Source of the DNA: CAMCXT01 sp040403315
GTDB taxonomy: Bacteria; Bacteroidota; Bacteroidia; M30B66
DNA length: 64,000 nt
Reading direction: 5' to 3'
NCBI GenBank assembly: GCA_040403315.1
Contig: JBBAKX010000009.1
Location: forward strand, 1 to 64,000
The notes under the pieces are model-generated. The model made no database searches, had not been told where the DNA came from, and saw nothing but the letters and a program-made list of their open reading frames with translations. The position numbers and the translations under genes are program-made. Positions 1 to 11,188 of the stretch are shown here, piece by piece (position 1 is the first letter of the stretch; every line of letters starts with the position of its first letter).

Positions 1-1
1 A

Positions 2-3000
2 GCCGGAACTTCAACATTCAGTTCAAACGGAAATGCCGGAGGTGCTTGGACATCAGACGCCACAGGCATAGCCACTGTTAACATCAGTACAGGTGTTATA
101 ACAGGCGTTGCTCCTGGAACAGCCAACATCACTTACACAATAACCGGAACTGGCGGATGCGCCAACGCTACAGCCACCAGAACAGTTGCGGTAGCGCCTA
201 ATAATACTGTCGGAACAGCATCTTCTACTCCAACACTTTGTATCAACACTGCACTCACGAGCATTACCCATACAACAACAGGTGCAACAGGAATTGTAAA
301 TGCTGGAACAGCTGGAGCCAATGGACTTCCAGCTGGTGTAGCTGCGTCTTGGAATAGCAACACGATCACCATTTTTGGAACGCCTTCAGTTTCAGGAACG
401 TTTGGTTACAGCATTCCTTTGACAGGAGGTTGTGGAACAGTGAATGCGACAGGGACAATCACGGTTTCTCCTGCAAATACGGTTGGTCTTTCTTCTGCTG
501 TGGGCACTGATGCACAAACTGTATGTTACAACACGGCTATTGGAACCATACAATATACATTTAATGGGCTTTCAGGAATTACGGGAGCTAACGTTACAGG
601 TTTACCTTCAGGTATAAACGGTGTTTACAATGCTGGTCCAAAAACTTTCAATATTACTGGATCAACAACTCAAACAGGTACATTTAACTATACTGTAACC
701 TCAACAGGAGGTGTTTGCAGTGCAATAAGCGCTACAGGAACCATTACAATTTCTCCAACAACTGTTGCAGGAACGGTAGCAGGTAGTAGCACTGTTTGCA
801 CCGGCACCAATTCAACTACGTTAACCTTGAGCGGTCAAACAGGTAATGTTATTAAATGGCAGTCTTCGCCTGTAGGCTCTTTTGCTTCTGGAGTAGTAGA
901 TATTTCCAACACAACAACAACTTTAACCGCTTCAAATTTAATTACTACCACCTTTTACAGAGCAGTTGTTGTCAGCGGTGCTTGTGCTTCCCAAAATAGC
1001 GTTGCCGCAGCAGTAACTGTTTCTCCAGTTTCAGTTGGAGGATCAATTTCTGGAAGTACAACTGTTTGTACAGGAACAAATGTTACTTTACTCACATTAA
1101 GTGGCCATACTGGATCTATTACACGTTGGGAATCGTCTTTGGATAACTTCGCAACTGCTGGAACACCCATTGCCAACACAAATACAACTTTCGCCCCTAG
1201 CAACTTAACTGCAACAACTTATTACAGAGCTGTTGTTACAAGCGGTGCTTGTGCTGCTGTAAATAGTGCAACAGCTATAATTACGGTTACTCCTACAAAC
1301 ACAGTTACGCTTTCATCAGCTGTTGGAACAAACGCTCAAACAAAATGTATCAATACAGCGATCACTGATATCACTTACGCTACAACAACTGCAACAGGCG
1401 CAACATTCAGCGGCCTTCCCGCAGGTGTTAGTGGTAATTGGACTTCAAACGTTGCAACCATTAGCGGAACGCCAACTGCTTCAGGACCATTTACTTACTT
1501 TGTAACTTTAACAGGTGGATGCGGTTCGGTGAATATATCAGGAACAATTTCTGTTACTCCTGCTTCAGTTGGTGGAACAATCGCAGGTTCAACTTCAAGA
1601 TGCTCTGGAACAAATAGTACCACGCTGACATTGAGTGGTCATACAGGTTCTATCACACGTTGGGAATCGTCACTCGATAACTTCGCAACTGCTGGAACTA
1701 GCATTGCAAACACAACAACTACATATACTGCAACTAACCTAACAGCTACTACTTATTACAGAGCTGTAATCACAAATGGTGTTTGTGCTGCTGCTAATAG
1801 TGCAACAGCTACAATAACTGTAAATCCAAGACCAGTTATAGCAAGTAAAACAGAAACTATCTGTTCTGGCCAAGCTTTTTCTGTAACACCTGTAAACGGT
1901 ACCGATATTGTGCCTGCGGGAACAACCTACACTTGGATCGTTTTAGCCAATGCAAGTGTTACTGGAGAGATAAACCAAGCATCTCCTCAATCAAGCATTT
2001 CTCAAACCTTAACAAATACTACCAACACGGTTCAGAATGTAGTGTATACTGTTACACCTACTTCTCCAAATGGTTCTTGTGTAGGATCAACTTTTACTGT
2101 AACTGTTACAGTAAATCCAACTCCAGTAATTGCTAATAAAACTGCAACGATTTGCTCTGGATCAACATTTAGCATTTCACCAACAAATGGAGGTGCTGAA
2201 ATTGTTCCAGCGGGTACTGTTTATTCTTGGACGGTTGTAGACAATACCAATTTAACTGGTGAAGCTAGTGGGAGCGATTTATCTACGATTTCCGGAACAT
2301 TAAACAATCTTTCAAATTCAAATCAAACGCTCGTTTTTACAGTTGTACCAACTTCTGGAGCTGCTGGTTTCTGCGATGGAGCTTCATTTACTGTTACTTT
2401 TACTGTTATACCAACTTCAGTTGGAGGAAGCATTTCAGGAAGCACAACAGTTTGTTCAGGAACTAACTCCACCATATTAACATTGAGTGGTCATATAGGT
2501 GCTATTACACGATGGGAATCTTCATTGGATAACTTCGCAACTGCAGGAACTGTTATTGCCAACACAACAACAACATATACGGCGACTAACTTAACGGCTA
2601 CAAGATATTACAGAGCAGTAATTACAAGCGGTTCTTGTGCTGCTGTTAATAGTGCAACAGCTACAATTACGGTTAATCCACCTACGCCTAACCAACCTGG
2701 TGCTATTACAGGAACAGCAACTCAGTGTCCTGCGTTAGCGTCTCAAACTTACTCCATTGCAGCTGTTACCAATGCAACAACTTACAACTGGGCTGTTCCA
2801 ACAGGATGGTCTATTACAGCTGGTGCAGGAACAACTTCGATTACTGTAACAACAGGAACATCTGGTGAGAACGGAAACATCAGTGTAACGTCGCAGAACT
2901 CTTGCGGAACTTCAACTGCAAGAACATTGGCTGTTACTGTTTCGAATGCTGCACCAGCAGTTCCAACTGCAGCAGCTGGAAGCAACGTTGCTTGTACCTC

Positions 3001-6000
3001 GATTTCGGCAAACTGGACGGCATCGGCAAATGCCACAGCCTATTTCCTTGATGTGTCGACGGTAAATACTTTCGCTTCATTTGTAGGCGCATACAACAAC
3101 CTCAATGTGGGCAATGTTACTACAGTAAGTGTAACAGGTTTAACAGCAGGGGTAACTTATTACTACCGTGTTCGCGCCATCAACTCATGTGGAACAAGTG
3201 CAAGTTCATCGGTAATTACGTATGCAACATCGCCTGCGACGCCTGCTCAACCGGGAACTATTACCGGAACAACAAATTTATGTGCTGCTGTAACTGGACA
3301 GATTTACTCCATCGCAGCAGTTGCTAATGCAACAACATATAACTGGACCGTTCCAACAGGATGGACCATTACAGCTGGCGCTGGAACAACTTCGATTACA
3401 GTAACAGCAGGCGCTGGAGGACAAAATGGCAACATCAGTGTAACATCTCAAAATTCTTGTGGTACAAGTGGAAACCGTACTCTGGGAGTTACCGTTACTG
3501 CAAACCCAACTGTAAATGTTGGATCTGGTTTGGCTCCTATTTGTGCTGGTGGAACTTCGGCTGCACTAGGCGGAAGTGTTACCTCACCTGCTACAGGCGG
3601 AACATGGACATCATCTGCTGGCGGAACATTCAATCCGAATGCTACAACTTTAAATGCTACGTGGACTGCTCCTGCAGCTTTCTCAGGAACTGCAACACTT
3701 ACCTTGACTTCTTCAGGCGGAATTTGTGGTATTGCCACAGGTTCAAAATCAATTACCGTTAACCCGCTTCCGGCAAATGCAGGAGCTATCACAGGAACAG
3801 CTGCAGTTTGTCAAGGGCAATCAGGCGTTGTATTTTCTGTGCCTGCTATTACAGATGCAAATACATATTCTTGGTCGTATAGCGGAACAGGCTTTACAGC
3901 ATCAGGATCTACAGCATCTATTTTTGGAAGCTTCTCTGCATCTGCAACATCGGGCAATTTAACTGTTCGAGGAGTGAATGCTTGTGGCAATGGAGTTGTT
4001 TCGGCAACATATGCGATCACAGTAAACAATGTACCATCAGCAGCAGGAGCTATTACGGGAAGTCCATCGTTATGTCAAGGACAAAACGGAGTTGCCTACT
4101 CGGTTACTCCAATTGCGGGCGCAACAAGTTACTTGTGGAGTTACACAGGAACAGGATTTACAGCATCAGGTTCAACAGCATCTATCACTGCAAACTTCTC
4201 TGCATCAGCAACAGCTGGGGTATTAACTGTTAGAGGCGTAAACAGCTGCGGAAATGGTGTTGCATCTGCGAACTATAACATCAGCGTAGCGCAATTACCG
4301 GGAACTCCGGGAACTATAACTGGGCCATCAACAATTTGTAAAGGTCAGTCTGGATTTACATTTACGATTCCTGCCATTGCAAATGCTACGAGCTACAACT
4401 GGGTTTACACTGGAACAGGAGTTACCTTCTCGGGCAATACTGCCTCAGTAACTGCAACTGTTAGTAACACAGCCACATCGGGTGTAATTCGAGTGCGTGG
4501 TGTGAGTGCTTGCTTAAATGGACCATTTAGTGCCGATTTCGCTGTAACTGTAAATAATGCACCAACAGTTTCGATTACCAGCAATTATTGCGGAAATCCA
4601 GGCTTTGTAATCTTAACAGCTAGCTCTGGCTTCACCAACTACTTGTGGAACACAGGAGCAACTACATCATTTATCAATGCTGACATTGCAGGCCAATACA
4701 CTGTAACGGCTTCTAATGCAACTGGCTGTCAAGCAACTGCTTCGGAAGGTGTTGCAACAGAATTGGTTACCAACGGAAGTTTTAATGCTGGGAACACTGG
4801 CTTTACAACTAACTACACTTATGTAGCCGACGGTGCAGGTCAAACTGAAATGTATCCAGAGGGTACGTATGCTGTTGTCCCAAATGCCAATACTGTGCAT
4901 AACCTATTCTGGGGAACCGGACATACTCCAAGTGGTGGTAATTACATGGTTGTAAACGGAAGCCCAGCGCTTGGGCAAAACGTTTGGAGCCAGAACAACA
5001 TTACCGTTCAGCCGAACACAACCTATTACTTCTCAGCTTGGGGCTTAAGTGTTGTAAACGGTAATAACGCAGTGTTACGCTTCTCCATCAATGGAAGCCA
5101 AGTGGGATCCATTGCTTCTTTGCCGAATGGCTACTCCAGCACTGCAGGTCCATTTAACTGGGTACGATTCTATGGATCTTGGAATTCAGGATTCGCGACA
5201 GAGGCGGATCTAAGTATCATCAATTTGAACACTATTGAAGGTGGAAATGACTTTGGTTTGGATGATGTTTCTTTCGGAACACTTTCACCAGTTGCCTTGT
5301 CAGTTTCTCCATCTACTATCATAGGTACCACAGTTTGTCAGGGCAATGAGTTGGTGCTCAACGCCAATGCAATAGGTGGAGCTAGTCCATTTACTTACCA
5401 ATGGACGGGACCAAACGGATTTACATCTACCATTATGAATCCAACAGTTACGGCATCAGCTTCTGCTGTAAATGCAGGAACCTATACCCTTACTGTTACC
5501 GATGGTTTTGGATGTACTGCAACATCGAATGTTGTTGTAACGATTAGTGCACTGCCGGTAGACAAGACACCAGTGGCAAGTATCGCAACTGTTTGTGTGA
5601 ATGGAAATTCTTCAATCACTATTGCTTCTTCTCAAACTGGTGTGAGTTATCAATTGCGTAAAGATTCAGATGATAGTCCGGTGGGCGATCCTGTAGCTGG
5701 AACTGGTGTAACAATTACCTTCGCAGTGGATAACCTGATTTCAACAACGACCTACAATGTTTTGGCTACGGGTGCTTTAACCCAGTGTCCTGCTGAAATG
5801 AGCAATACTGTTACCATTACAGTTGCAACAACACCAGCACTTGCCATTACCAATCAGGCAGTGTGCTCAGGAACTGTAAACTTGACAGCTGCTGCAGTAA
5901 CTGCAGGAAGTACTGGTTCTGGAACCTTGTCATACTGGACCGATGCTGCAACAACAACATCGTTAACAACTCCAGCGAGTGTTGCAACATCAGGCATTTA

Positions 6001-9000
6001 CTACATCCAAAGTGTTGTAGGAAGCTGTGTTGATATTGAGCCTGTTACAGTTTCAATTAGCACGACGCCAATCACAGGTTTCACTTACCCTGGCACGCCC
6101 TATTGCAGCACCGAATTGGATCCTGCTGCAACAATAAATGCAAGTGCTGTTGCAGGTGTGTTCACTTCACTAACGGCAGGTTTGGTGTTTTCGAATACTG
6201 CAACAGGTACCATCGATCTATCGGCAAGCACGGCTGGAACATACACAGTGCGCAATACAGTTTCACCAACAGGTGGTTGCCCAAGTGTGAACTCAACATC
6301 TACAGTTGTTATTACAGGTGCACCACTTACCGATTTCTCTTACGATGCAGGTAATGATTTTTGTCAGGTGTACAGCGCAGTAAACCCCTCTCCAGTATTT
6401 GGACCTGGTGCAGCTGCTGGTACATTTGCTTCAACCTTCGGATTGAATTTCGTGAGCGCTAGCACTGGTGTAGTAAACTTGGAGTCATCAACACCGGGTA
6501 ACTACGCTATCTGGAATACCCGTCCAGCAATTGGTGGTTGCTCATCCGAAAGCGATACAGTGTTTATCGACATCAACCCTTATGTATTTGCCGGTTCGGT
6601 GAACGCCTCAGTTTCAGATGACATTATCTGCCTGGGCGAAACTGTTGATTTGTTCTCTCAAACTACTGCTTACAGCAGTGTTTTACTTCGCGAACGATTT
6701 AATGGAACCATCAACAACTGGGTGAGAGGAAATGCCTCTGTAGCTGGAATTTTTGCGAATGCTGCTTGGACATTGAGACCAAACAACTACGATTACAATG
6801 GTAACCACCGTTCGAACGACAATACACAGTTTTATATGTCGAACAGCCAGGCACAGGCGGGTACAACTACATTAACTACCCTTCGTTCACCTGTATTGAA
6901 CACTGTTGGTTATACCAATTTGAATCTAGATTTCTTTCATTATTTTGACGCAAACACTAATGATACTGCTCAAGTTCAGGTTTCATTGAACAATACTACT
7001 TGGACGACAGTTGCAACCTATACAACAGATCAAGGGAACAGAACTGGTTTTACCAATCCTGTAATTAATCTGAACGCCTACATTGGACAGCCGATTTTCT
7101 ACGTAAGATTTAGATATCGCGCAACTGATGACCGCTATTGGGCAATCGACAATATATCGCTTACAGGTAACTGCAATAAGTATTTCTACGATTGGGCTTC
7201 AGCTCCAGCAGGATTCAGTTCTACCTCTGCAAATCCTCTTAACGTTGTTCCTCCACAGAATTTGTTCTATGTTGTGGAAGCAACCAATACCTTTGGTTGT
7301 AGCAATCCATCGTCACCACTTCCTGTAACGGTGAATGCCTTACCGATCCTTACTAGTACTTTAACGCCACCGTCGGTTTGTGGAAACGAAGTGTTCACTT
7401 ATGTTCCAACAAGTACACCTTCGAGCGCATTGATTAGCTGGACAAGACCTGCAGCTACTGGAATTACCAATTCAGCAATTACAGTTGCACAATCGGGCAA
7501 TCCTAGCGAAACATTGGTAAACCTTACCAATGCCGACAAGAATGTGATCTACAACTTTACGCTCGATAACAATGGATGCTCTCAAGTTGTTCCTGTAACA
7601 TTAGCGGTGAAGCCAATCCCTGTGATTGATCTAGGAACCAACTTAAGTGTTTGTAATGGATCTCCAGCGCAACTTAATACTACCATCACCAACGGTATAA
7701 CAGTCAACAATTATGCATGGTCGCCAGCTACTGGATTGAGCAGTACAACTATTTCGGATCCAACTGCTACAGTTTCAACTGCTAGTCAGAACTACACTGT
7801 AACAGTTCAATCTACCAATGGCTGTTCTAGCACAAGTGCGGCTGTATCTGTAACTAACCTTGGTTTCGGAGGCACTGCAGGATTGTGGTTAGGTACTCAA
7901 AACAGCAACTGGGATGATTGCCGCAACTGGGCAGATGGAAGAACCCCGACCAATGTTACCAACGTAACGGTTGATGGAAATGCACTTAACAACATCCAGA
8001 TTTCTGGCTCACAACAATGCAACAACTTGGTATTCTTGTCGAACAACAACACCACAAGAACGATTACACTTCTTGCGAACTCAACACTCACCGCAAACGG
8101 AAACGTTGCAGTTGCAAAATCTGCTGGAACTGGAACTATCACATTGCGTGTGATGAACAATGCAACACTAAGTTGTAATAACCTATCGATTTCAGGTACT
8201 GCAAGTGGTGCAAATAATGCAATTGTTCAGAAAGACATGGTTAACACGACCATCAATGTAAACGGAAGCTTAAGTATTGACCCAGGCGCTCAACTTGATA
8301 TGAACGATGGAAACAATGGAACATCCGAAGGTACATTGGCTGTTAAGGGGAATTTTGTGAACAACGGTAATGCTGCCGATTTCAATATTGGAAACGTGGA
8401 AATTATTTTCAATGGCAATGCATTGCAAACGATCACTTGTCCAAACAGCCAAGACTTCGGAAGCGTTACCCTCGACAACAGTTCCGTGGCAGGTGTGAAA
8501 CTGAACAACAACATTGCAGTATCAAGAGGCATGCAGTTCATCAACGGCTTGCTCGACTTGAACTTAAACACACTCACATTGGGTTCAAGCACTGCAAATG
8601 CTGCGATTTCTGGAAGCGGAAACAACAGTTACATCCTTGCTTGGGATGGAAGCGATAACGGCACTGTTATTCAACGGGTGAACAATTTAGGTTTCAGCTA
8701 TGTGTTCCCAATTGGCGACTTGAACGAATACACGCCGTTCACCGTAAGCCTCAACAGTGCAACCTTAAGCAATGCAACGCTAACAGCAAAACTAAATGCT
8801 ACAGTGAATCCGAATATCATCGGAAGTACAAACTACCTAGGTCGCTTCTGGAGTATCGAACCAAGCGGAATCACCAATCCAAATTACAACGTTGAATATA
8901 ACTATGCAGCTGTAGATATCTTTGGTAGTGAAGGATTCCTCTTCCCTGCGAAGTACAACAGCGGTGGATGGCAGAGCTGTATCGAGAGTGCATCTAGTGC

Positions 9001-9652
9001 AATGATCGGTAATGGTAGTGTGAATGCAGGTTCGAACACATTAACTTGGGCTGGCATCACAACATTCAGCGAGTTTACAGCAATCGGAAATGGCACACCG
9101 CTTCCAATCGAGTTGCTTGATTTCACTGCAGAGCCAACATCGAAAGTTGTAAACTTGAGATGGATCACTGCATCTGAAACCAACAACAGCCACTTCACAG
9201 TGGAGCGCAGCAGCGATGGTGTGGTGTTCAAGCCAGTGCTACAAAAGCCAGGTGCTGGAAACAGCAACAGTGTGCGCAGTTACTCGGATGTTGATACAAA
9301 TCCACTCGAAGGTGTGAGCTACTACAGATTGAAGCAAACCGATTTCAACGGAGATTTCACTTACAGCGAATGGGTTGTTGTGAACTTCATTGGAGATGAA
9401 CAGATCAGTCTAGAAACTGTATTTGCAGATCGTTCAACTGGAAATGTATTCTTCAGATGCAACAGCCCTGAAAATCAGAACATCAGCATCAACATTTTTG
9501 ATGCAGCTGGAAAGATGATTCACTCAAGCACTCAGTTTAGCAGCACATCGAATTGGAGTGGTTCAGTAAATATGGGCTCACTCAGCAAAGGATCATACAT
9601 TGTTCGGTTGAGTATCGCCGGACAAATGCTCCACGGAAAGTTTGTTTACTAA
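2..9652 (+). CDS. Giant T9SS-secreted Ig/PKD-repeat surface protein (5' end outside window)
   Basis: The frame is open from base 2 to a TAA at 9650-9652 and no start is visible, so this is the C-terminal 3216 residues of a larger protein. The first residues look like a bacterial Ig-like group 2 domain. Four copies of a block with CTGTNSTTLTLSGHTG and RWESSLDNFATAG follow (about 770-1020, 1030-1290, 1565-1820, 2420-2680). Then come PKD-like ITG...YNWTVPTGW domains, a fibronectin-III-like domain (about 2965-3230), three GTGFTASGSTAS repeats (about 3770-4560), a lectin-like jelly-roll region (about 4760-5285) and a MAM-like region (about 6680-7180). The end has the LPIELLDFTA segment and a T9SS type A sorting domain (about 9440-9652, GSYIVRLSIAGQ). 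It is probably a cell-surface adhesin exported by T9SS. Ligand unknown. The domain naming is from motif memory; the T9SS signal is the firmest part. Confidence 0.85.
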   Translation, partial: AGTSTFSSNGNAGGAWTSDATGIATVNISTGVITGVAPGTANITYTITGTGGCANATATRTVAVAPNNTVGTASSTPTLCINTALTSITHTTTGATGIVNAGTAGANGLPAGVAASWNSNTITIFGTPSVSGTFGYSIPLTGGCGTVNATGTITVSPANTVGLSSAVGTDAQTVCYNTAIGTIQYTFNGLSGITGANVTGLPSGINGVYNAGPKTFNITGSTTQTGTFNYTVTSTGGVCSAISATGTITISPTTVAGTVAGSSTVCTGTNSTTLTLSGQTGNVIKWQSSPVGSFASGVVDISNTTTTLTASNLITTTFYRAVVVSGACASQNSVAAAVTVSPVSVGGSISGSTTVCTGTNVTLLTLSGHTGSITRWESSLDNFATAGTPIANTNTTFAPSNLTATTYYRAVVTSGACAAVNSATAIITVTPTNTVTLSSAVGTNAQTKCINTAITDITYATTTATGATFSGLPAGVSGNWTSNVATISGTPTASGPFTYFVTLTGGCGSVNISGTISVTPASVGGTIAGSTSRCSGTNSTTLTLSGHTGSITRWESSLDNFATAGTSIANTTTTYTATNLTATTYYRAVITNGVCAAANSATATITVNPRPVIASKTETICSGQAFSVTPVNGTDIVPAGTTYTWIVLANASVTGEINQASPQSSISQTLTNTTNTVQNVVYTVTPTSPNGSCVGSTFTVTVTVNPTPVIANKTATICSGSTFSISPTNGGAEIVPAGTVYSWTVVDNTNLTGEASGSDLSTISGTLNNLSNSNQTLVFTVVPTSGAAGFCDGASFTVTFTVIPTSVGGSISGSTTVCSGTNSTILTLSGHIGAITRWESSLDNFATAGTVIANTTTTYTATNLTATRYYRAVITSGSCAAVNSATATITVNPPTPNQPGAITGTATQCPALASQTYSIAAVTNATTYNWAVPTGWSITAGAGTTSITVTTGTSGENGNISVTSQNSCGTSTARTLAVTVSNAAPAVPTAAAGSNVACTSISANWTASANATAYFLDVSTVNTFASFVGAYNNLNVGNVTTVSVTGLTAGVTYYYRVRAINSCGTSASSSVITYATSPATPAQPGTITGTTNLCAAVTGQIYSIAAVANATTYNWTVPTGWTITAGAGTTSITVTAGAGGQNGNISVTSQNSCGTSGNRTLGVTVTANPTVNVGSGLAPICAGGTSAALGGSVTSPATGGTWTSSAGGTFNPNATTLNATWTAPAAFSGTATLTLTSSGGICGIATGSKSITVNPLPANAGAITGTAAVCQGQSGVVFSVPAITDANTYSWSYSGTGFTASGSTASIFGSFSASATSGNLTVRGVNACGNGVVSATYAITVNNVPSAAGAITGSPSLCQGQNGVAYSVTPIAGATSYLWSYTGTGFTASGSTASITANFSASATAGVLTVRGVNSCGNGVASANYNISVAQLPGTPGTITGPSTICKGQSGFTFTIPAIANATSYNWVYTGTGVTFSGNTASVTATVSNTATSGVIRVRGVSACLNGPFSADFAVTVNNAPTVSITSNYCGNPGFVILTASSGFTNYLWNTGATTSFINADIAGQYTVTASNATGCQATASEGVATELVTNGSFNAGNTGFTTNYTYVADGAGQTEMYPEGTYAVVPNANTVHNLFWGTGHTPSGGNYMVVNGSPALGQNVWSQNNITVQPNTTYYFSAWGLSVVNGNNAVLRFSINGSQVGSIASLPNGYSSTAGPFNWVRFYGSWNSGFATEADLSIINLNTIEGGNDFGLDDVSFGTLSPVALSVSPSTIIGTTVCQGNELVLNANAIGGASPFTYQWTGPNGFTSTIMNPTVTASASAVNAGTYTLTVTDGFGCTATSNVVVTISALPVDKTPVASIATVCVNGNSSITIASSQTGVSYQLRKDSDDSPVGDPVAGTGVTITFAVDNLISTTTYNVLATGALTQCPAEMSNTVTITVATTPALAITNQAVCSGTVNLTAAAVTAGSTGSGTLSYWTDAATTTSLTTPASVATSGIYYIQSVVGSCVDIEPVTVSISTTPITGFTYPGTPYCSTELDPAATINASAVAGVFTSLTAGLVFSNTATGTIDLSASTAGTYTVRNTVSPTGGCPSVNSTSTVVITGAPLTDFSYDAGNDFCQVYSAVNPSPVFGPGAAAGTFASTFGLNFVSASTGVVNLESSTPGNYAIWNTRPAIGGCSSESDTVFIDINPYVFAGSVNASVSDDIICLGETVDLFSQTTAYSSVLLRERFNGTINNWVRGNASVAGIFANAAWTLRPNNYDYNGNHRSNDNTQFYMSNSQAQAGTTTLTTLRSPVLNTVGYTNLNLDFFHYFDANTNDTAQVQVSLNNTTWTTVATYTTDQGNRTGFTNPVINLNAYIGQPIFYVRFRYRATDDRYWAIDNISLTGNCNKYFYDWASAPAGFSSTSANPLNVVPPQNLFYVVEATNTFGCSNPSSPLPVTVNALPILTSTLTPPSVCGNEVFTYVPTSTPSSALISWTRPAATGITNSAITVAQSGNPSETLVNLTNADKNVIYNFTLDNNGCSQVVPVTLAVKPIPVIDLGTNLSVCNGSPAQLNTTITNGITVNNYAWSPATGLSSTTISDPTATVSTASQNYTVTVQSTNGCSSTSAAVSVTNLGFGGTAGLWLGTQNSNWDDCRNWADGRTPTNVTNVTVDGNALNNIQISGSQQCNNLVFLSNNNTTRTITLLANSTLTANGNVAVAKSAGTGTITLRVMNNATLSCNNLSISGTASGANNAIVQKDMVNTTINVNGSLSIDPGAQLDMNDGNNGTSEGTLAVKGNFVNNGNAADFNIGNVEIIFNGNALQTITCPNSQDFGSVTLDNSSVAGVKLNNNIAVSRGMQFINGLLDLNLNTLTLGSSTANAAISGSGNNSYILAWDGSDNGTVIQRVNNLGFSYVFPIGDLNEYTPFTVSLNSATLSNATLTAKLNATVNPNIIGSTNYLGRFWSIEPSGITNPNYNVEYNYAAVDIFGSEGFLFPAKYNSGGWQSCIESASSAMIGNGSVNAGSNTLTWAGITTFSEFTAIGNGTPLPIELLDFTAEPTSKVVNLRWITASETNNSHFTVERSSDGVVFKPVLQKPGAGNSNSVRSYSDVDTNPLEGVSYYRLKQTDFNGDFTYSEWVVVNFIGDEQISLETVFADRSTGNVFFRCNSPENQNISINIFDAAGKMIHSSTQFSSTSNWSGSVNMGSLSKGSYIVRLSIAGQMLHGKFVY

Positions 9653-9672
9653 ACGATTTTAATCCTTAAATC

Positions 9673-9710
9673 AATCCCTCGGAGCTAAGGTTTCGTGGGA
9701 TTTTTTATTT
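9673..9710 (+). terminator. Probable intrinsic terminator after the giant adhesin
   Basis: AATCCC (9673-9678) pairs with GGGATT (9697-9702), followed by TTTTTATTT. The loop is long (18 nt), so the call is moderate. It lies 20 bases after the adhesin stop and before the convergent next gene. Confidence 0.5.
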
Positions 9711-9718
9711 CCCAATTT

Positions 9719-10606
9719 CTAGAAAAATCTTACTAAGGAGAACTTAGCTTGGACCGTTGAAAAAGTTGTGTTGCCATTGGTTCGATTGTTTTCTACTGCA
9801 AGGCCATGACTTAATTCAAACAACATCCGATAAGGCGAAGAGTAACCATCAGGACTTCTTGCTCCTAACTGGAAATTCACAATGATGGGTACATACACTT
9901 GTAGGTGTGTAATTGTAGGCGCATCGTTGAATTGCTCTACTGTATTCTGGGTCGGATAGGCTACTTCATCAAAGTAAACAGATTGTTTGTTGTTGGGATA
10001 TTTCCACACTTGAATATTTGCACTTTGGTACTTACGAATATTGGTTGATGCATTGTAGAACGCTCCAACGGTTAAACCAAGTCCGCTGGTGATGGTTAGC
10101 CGTCGATCTCGGTTTATATGAAACAAAAGCGCGGCATCGACACGAAGTTGATTGGCATTCAATACGGCAGAATGATATGTATTGACGGTAGTATCAACGT
10201 ATAGAAAATTGCCCGAGCTCGGTGAAATCAAAGTGTCTGTATTTTTCGACAAACTGCTTTGAGCATTAATACTGTAATCAGAATAAGTATTCATTTGAAT
10301 ACCTGCTCTGATGTATGATTTTAAGGTCTTGGGTGGCTGTTTTTTACCCAGTAGAATATGTGTGGAAACTGCCAACGTTAATCCGGATGTTACTGTACTT
10401 TGGGTTTGATCAACCTGAGGAAAATTCTTTAATAGCGTTGACTGTGGATAAAGTGCTCTAAAATCATCTAGAGAAAAATTAGGATTTAATCGCAATTCTT
10501 GTCCTAAAGAAAATTCAATTGCTGCAATGCGTTTGATGTGGGTCGAATCGCTTTCAACGAATCCTGAATTGAATAGGCCTACCAATAATGCACAAGAAAA
10601 AGTCAT
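9719..10606 (-). CDS. Hypothetical outer-membrane beta-barrel-like protein
   Basis: 295 residues with no family I can name. The N-terminus (MTFSCALLVGLFNSGF) is hydrophobic and could be a short signal peptide without the usual lysines. The rest alternates polar and aromatic residues in strand-like segments (TLKSYIRAGIQMNTYSDYS, RLTITSGLGLTVGAF, HLQVYVPIIVNFQLGAR) and ends in LVRFF. A C-terminal phenylalanine is common in outer-membrane barrels. The upstream frame is closed by a TAA eleven codons before the ATG, so this is the only ATG start. It converges on the giant adhesin, and no functional partner is evident. Outer-membrane location is inferred from composition only. Confidence 0.7.
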   Translation of the reverse strand: MTFSCALLVGLFNSGFVESDSTHIKRIAAIEFSLGQELRLNPNFSLDDFRALYPQSTLLKNFPQVDQTQSTVTSGLTLAVSTHILLGKKQPPKTLKSYIRAGIQMNTYSDYSINAQSSLSKNTDTLISPSSGNFLYVDTTVNTYHSAVLNANQLRVDAALLFHINRDRRLTITSGLGLTVGAFYNASTNIRKYQSANIQVWKYPNNKQSVYFDEVAYPTQNTVEQFNDAPTITHLQVYVPIIVNFQLGARSPDGYSSPYRMLFELSHGLAVENNRTNGNTTFSTVQAKFSLVRFF

Positions 10607-10732
10607 AATTCCAAAAGAATTTAAAATGAAAACATATTAATTGGCAAGCTAACGGAATGAAAAAGAATTTATTCTTAAACCTCAATATCAGATTAACCGG
10701 ATAATCTAAAAATGGATAATTGGGGCATTAAT

Positions 10733-11188
10733 TTATTTCTTTAAGTTGGTTTCATACAATTGAATCCAATCTTGAGCGGTCATCTTTCGAACTAATTCAG
10801 CAATCAATTCAAAAGGAATTTGTTCTTGCTTTTTAAATCGGATACAGCTTTTTCCCATATCTAATTTTGCTTTTGAATATTTGGGATATTCTGAAACAAA
10901 CCAATCCAACAATTGCGGATTTGCATAGATTCCCATGTGGTAAAATGCGATGAAATTCTTTTGTGCGGCAATGGAAACAAATGGCAAAGGCAATTTTGGA
11001 TCGCAGTGATAGCCTGAGGGATAAATAGAATGTGGAATAACAAATGATGGCATTCCGTAGTTGATTATCTCAACAAAACCATCAGGCATATTTTCGAGCA
11101 ATAGTTCTCGAAGTTGTTTGATAGCGGGTCGATAAATATCAGAGACCTTTTCTATATAATCGTTAACGTTAGAGGCGGAAATTTGCAT
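10733..11188 (-). CDS. DUF1801 (YdhG/frataxin-like fold) protein
   Basis: A 151-residue soluble protein that matches the DUF1801 family: an N-terminal helix DYIEKVSDIYRPAIKQLREL, then NYGMPSFVIP, a strand pair ending in FIAFYHMGIY, and the typical KLDMGKSCIRFKK. DUF1801 proteins share a fold with YjbR/CyaY proteins and some are called iron chaperones, but their activity is not established. I place the start at the ATG that gives MQISASNVNDYIE because the domain begins right there. An in-frame ATG 16 codons upstream (11236) is also possible. Stand-alone gene. Confidence 0.8.
   Translation of the reverse strand: MQISASNVNDYIEKVSDIYRPAIKQLRELLLENMPDGFVEIINYGMPSFVIPHSIYPSGYHCDPKLPLPFVSIAAQKNFIAFYHMGIYANPQLLDWFVSEYPKYSKAKLDMGKSCIRFKKQEQIPFELIAELVRKMTAQDWIQLYETNLKK

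Noticed and set aside
3448..4233. Overlapping reading frames of 65-133 codons in the giant adhesin
   Set aside because: They are frame shadows caused by its GC- and Thr/Ala-rich repeats; no start signals or families.
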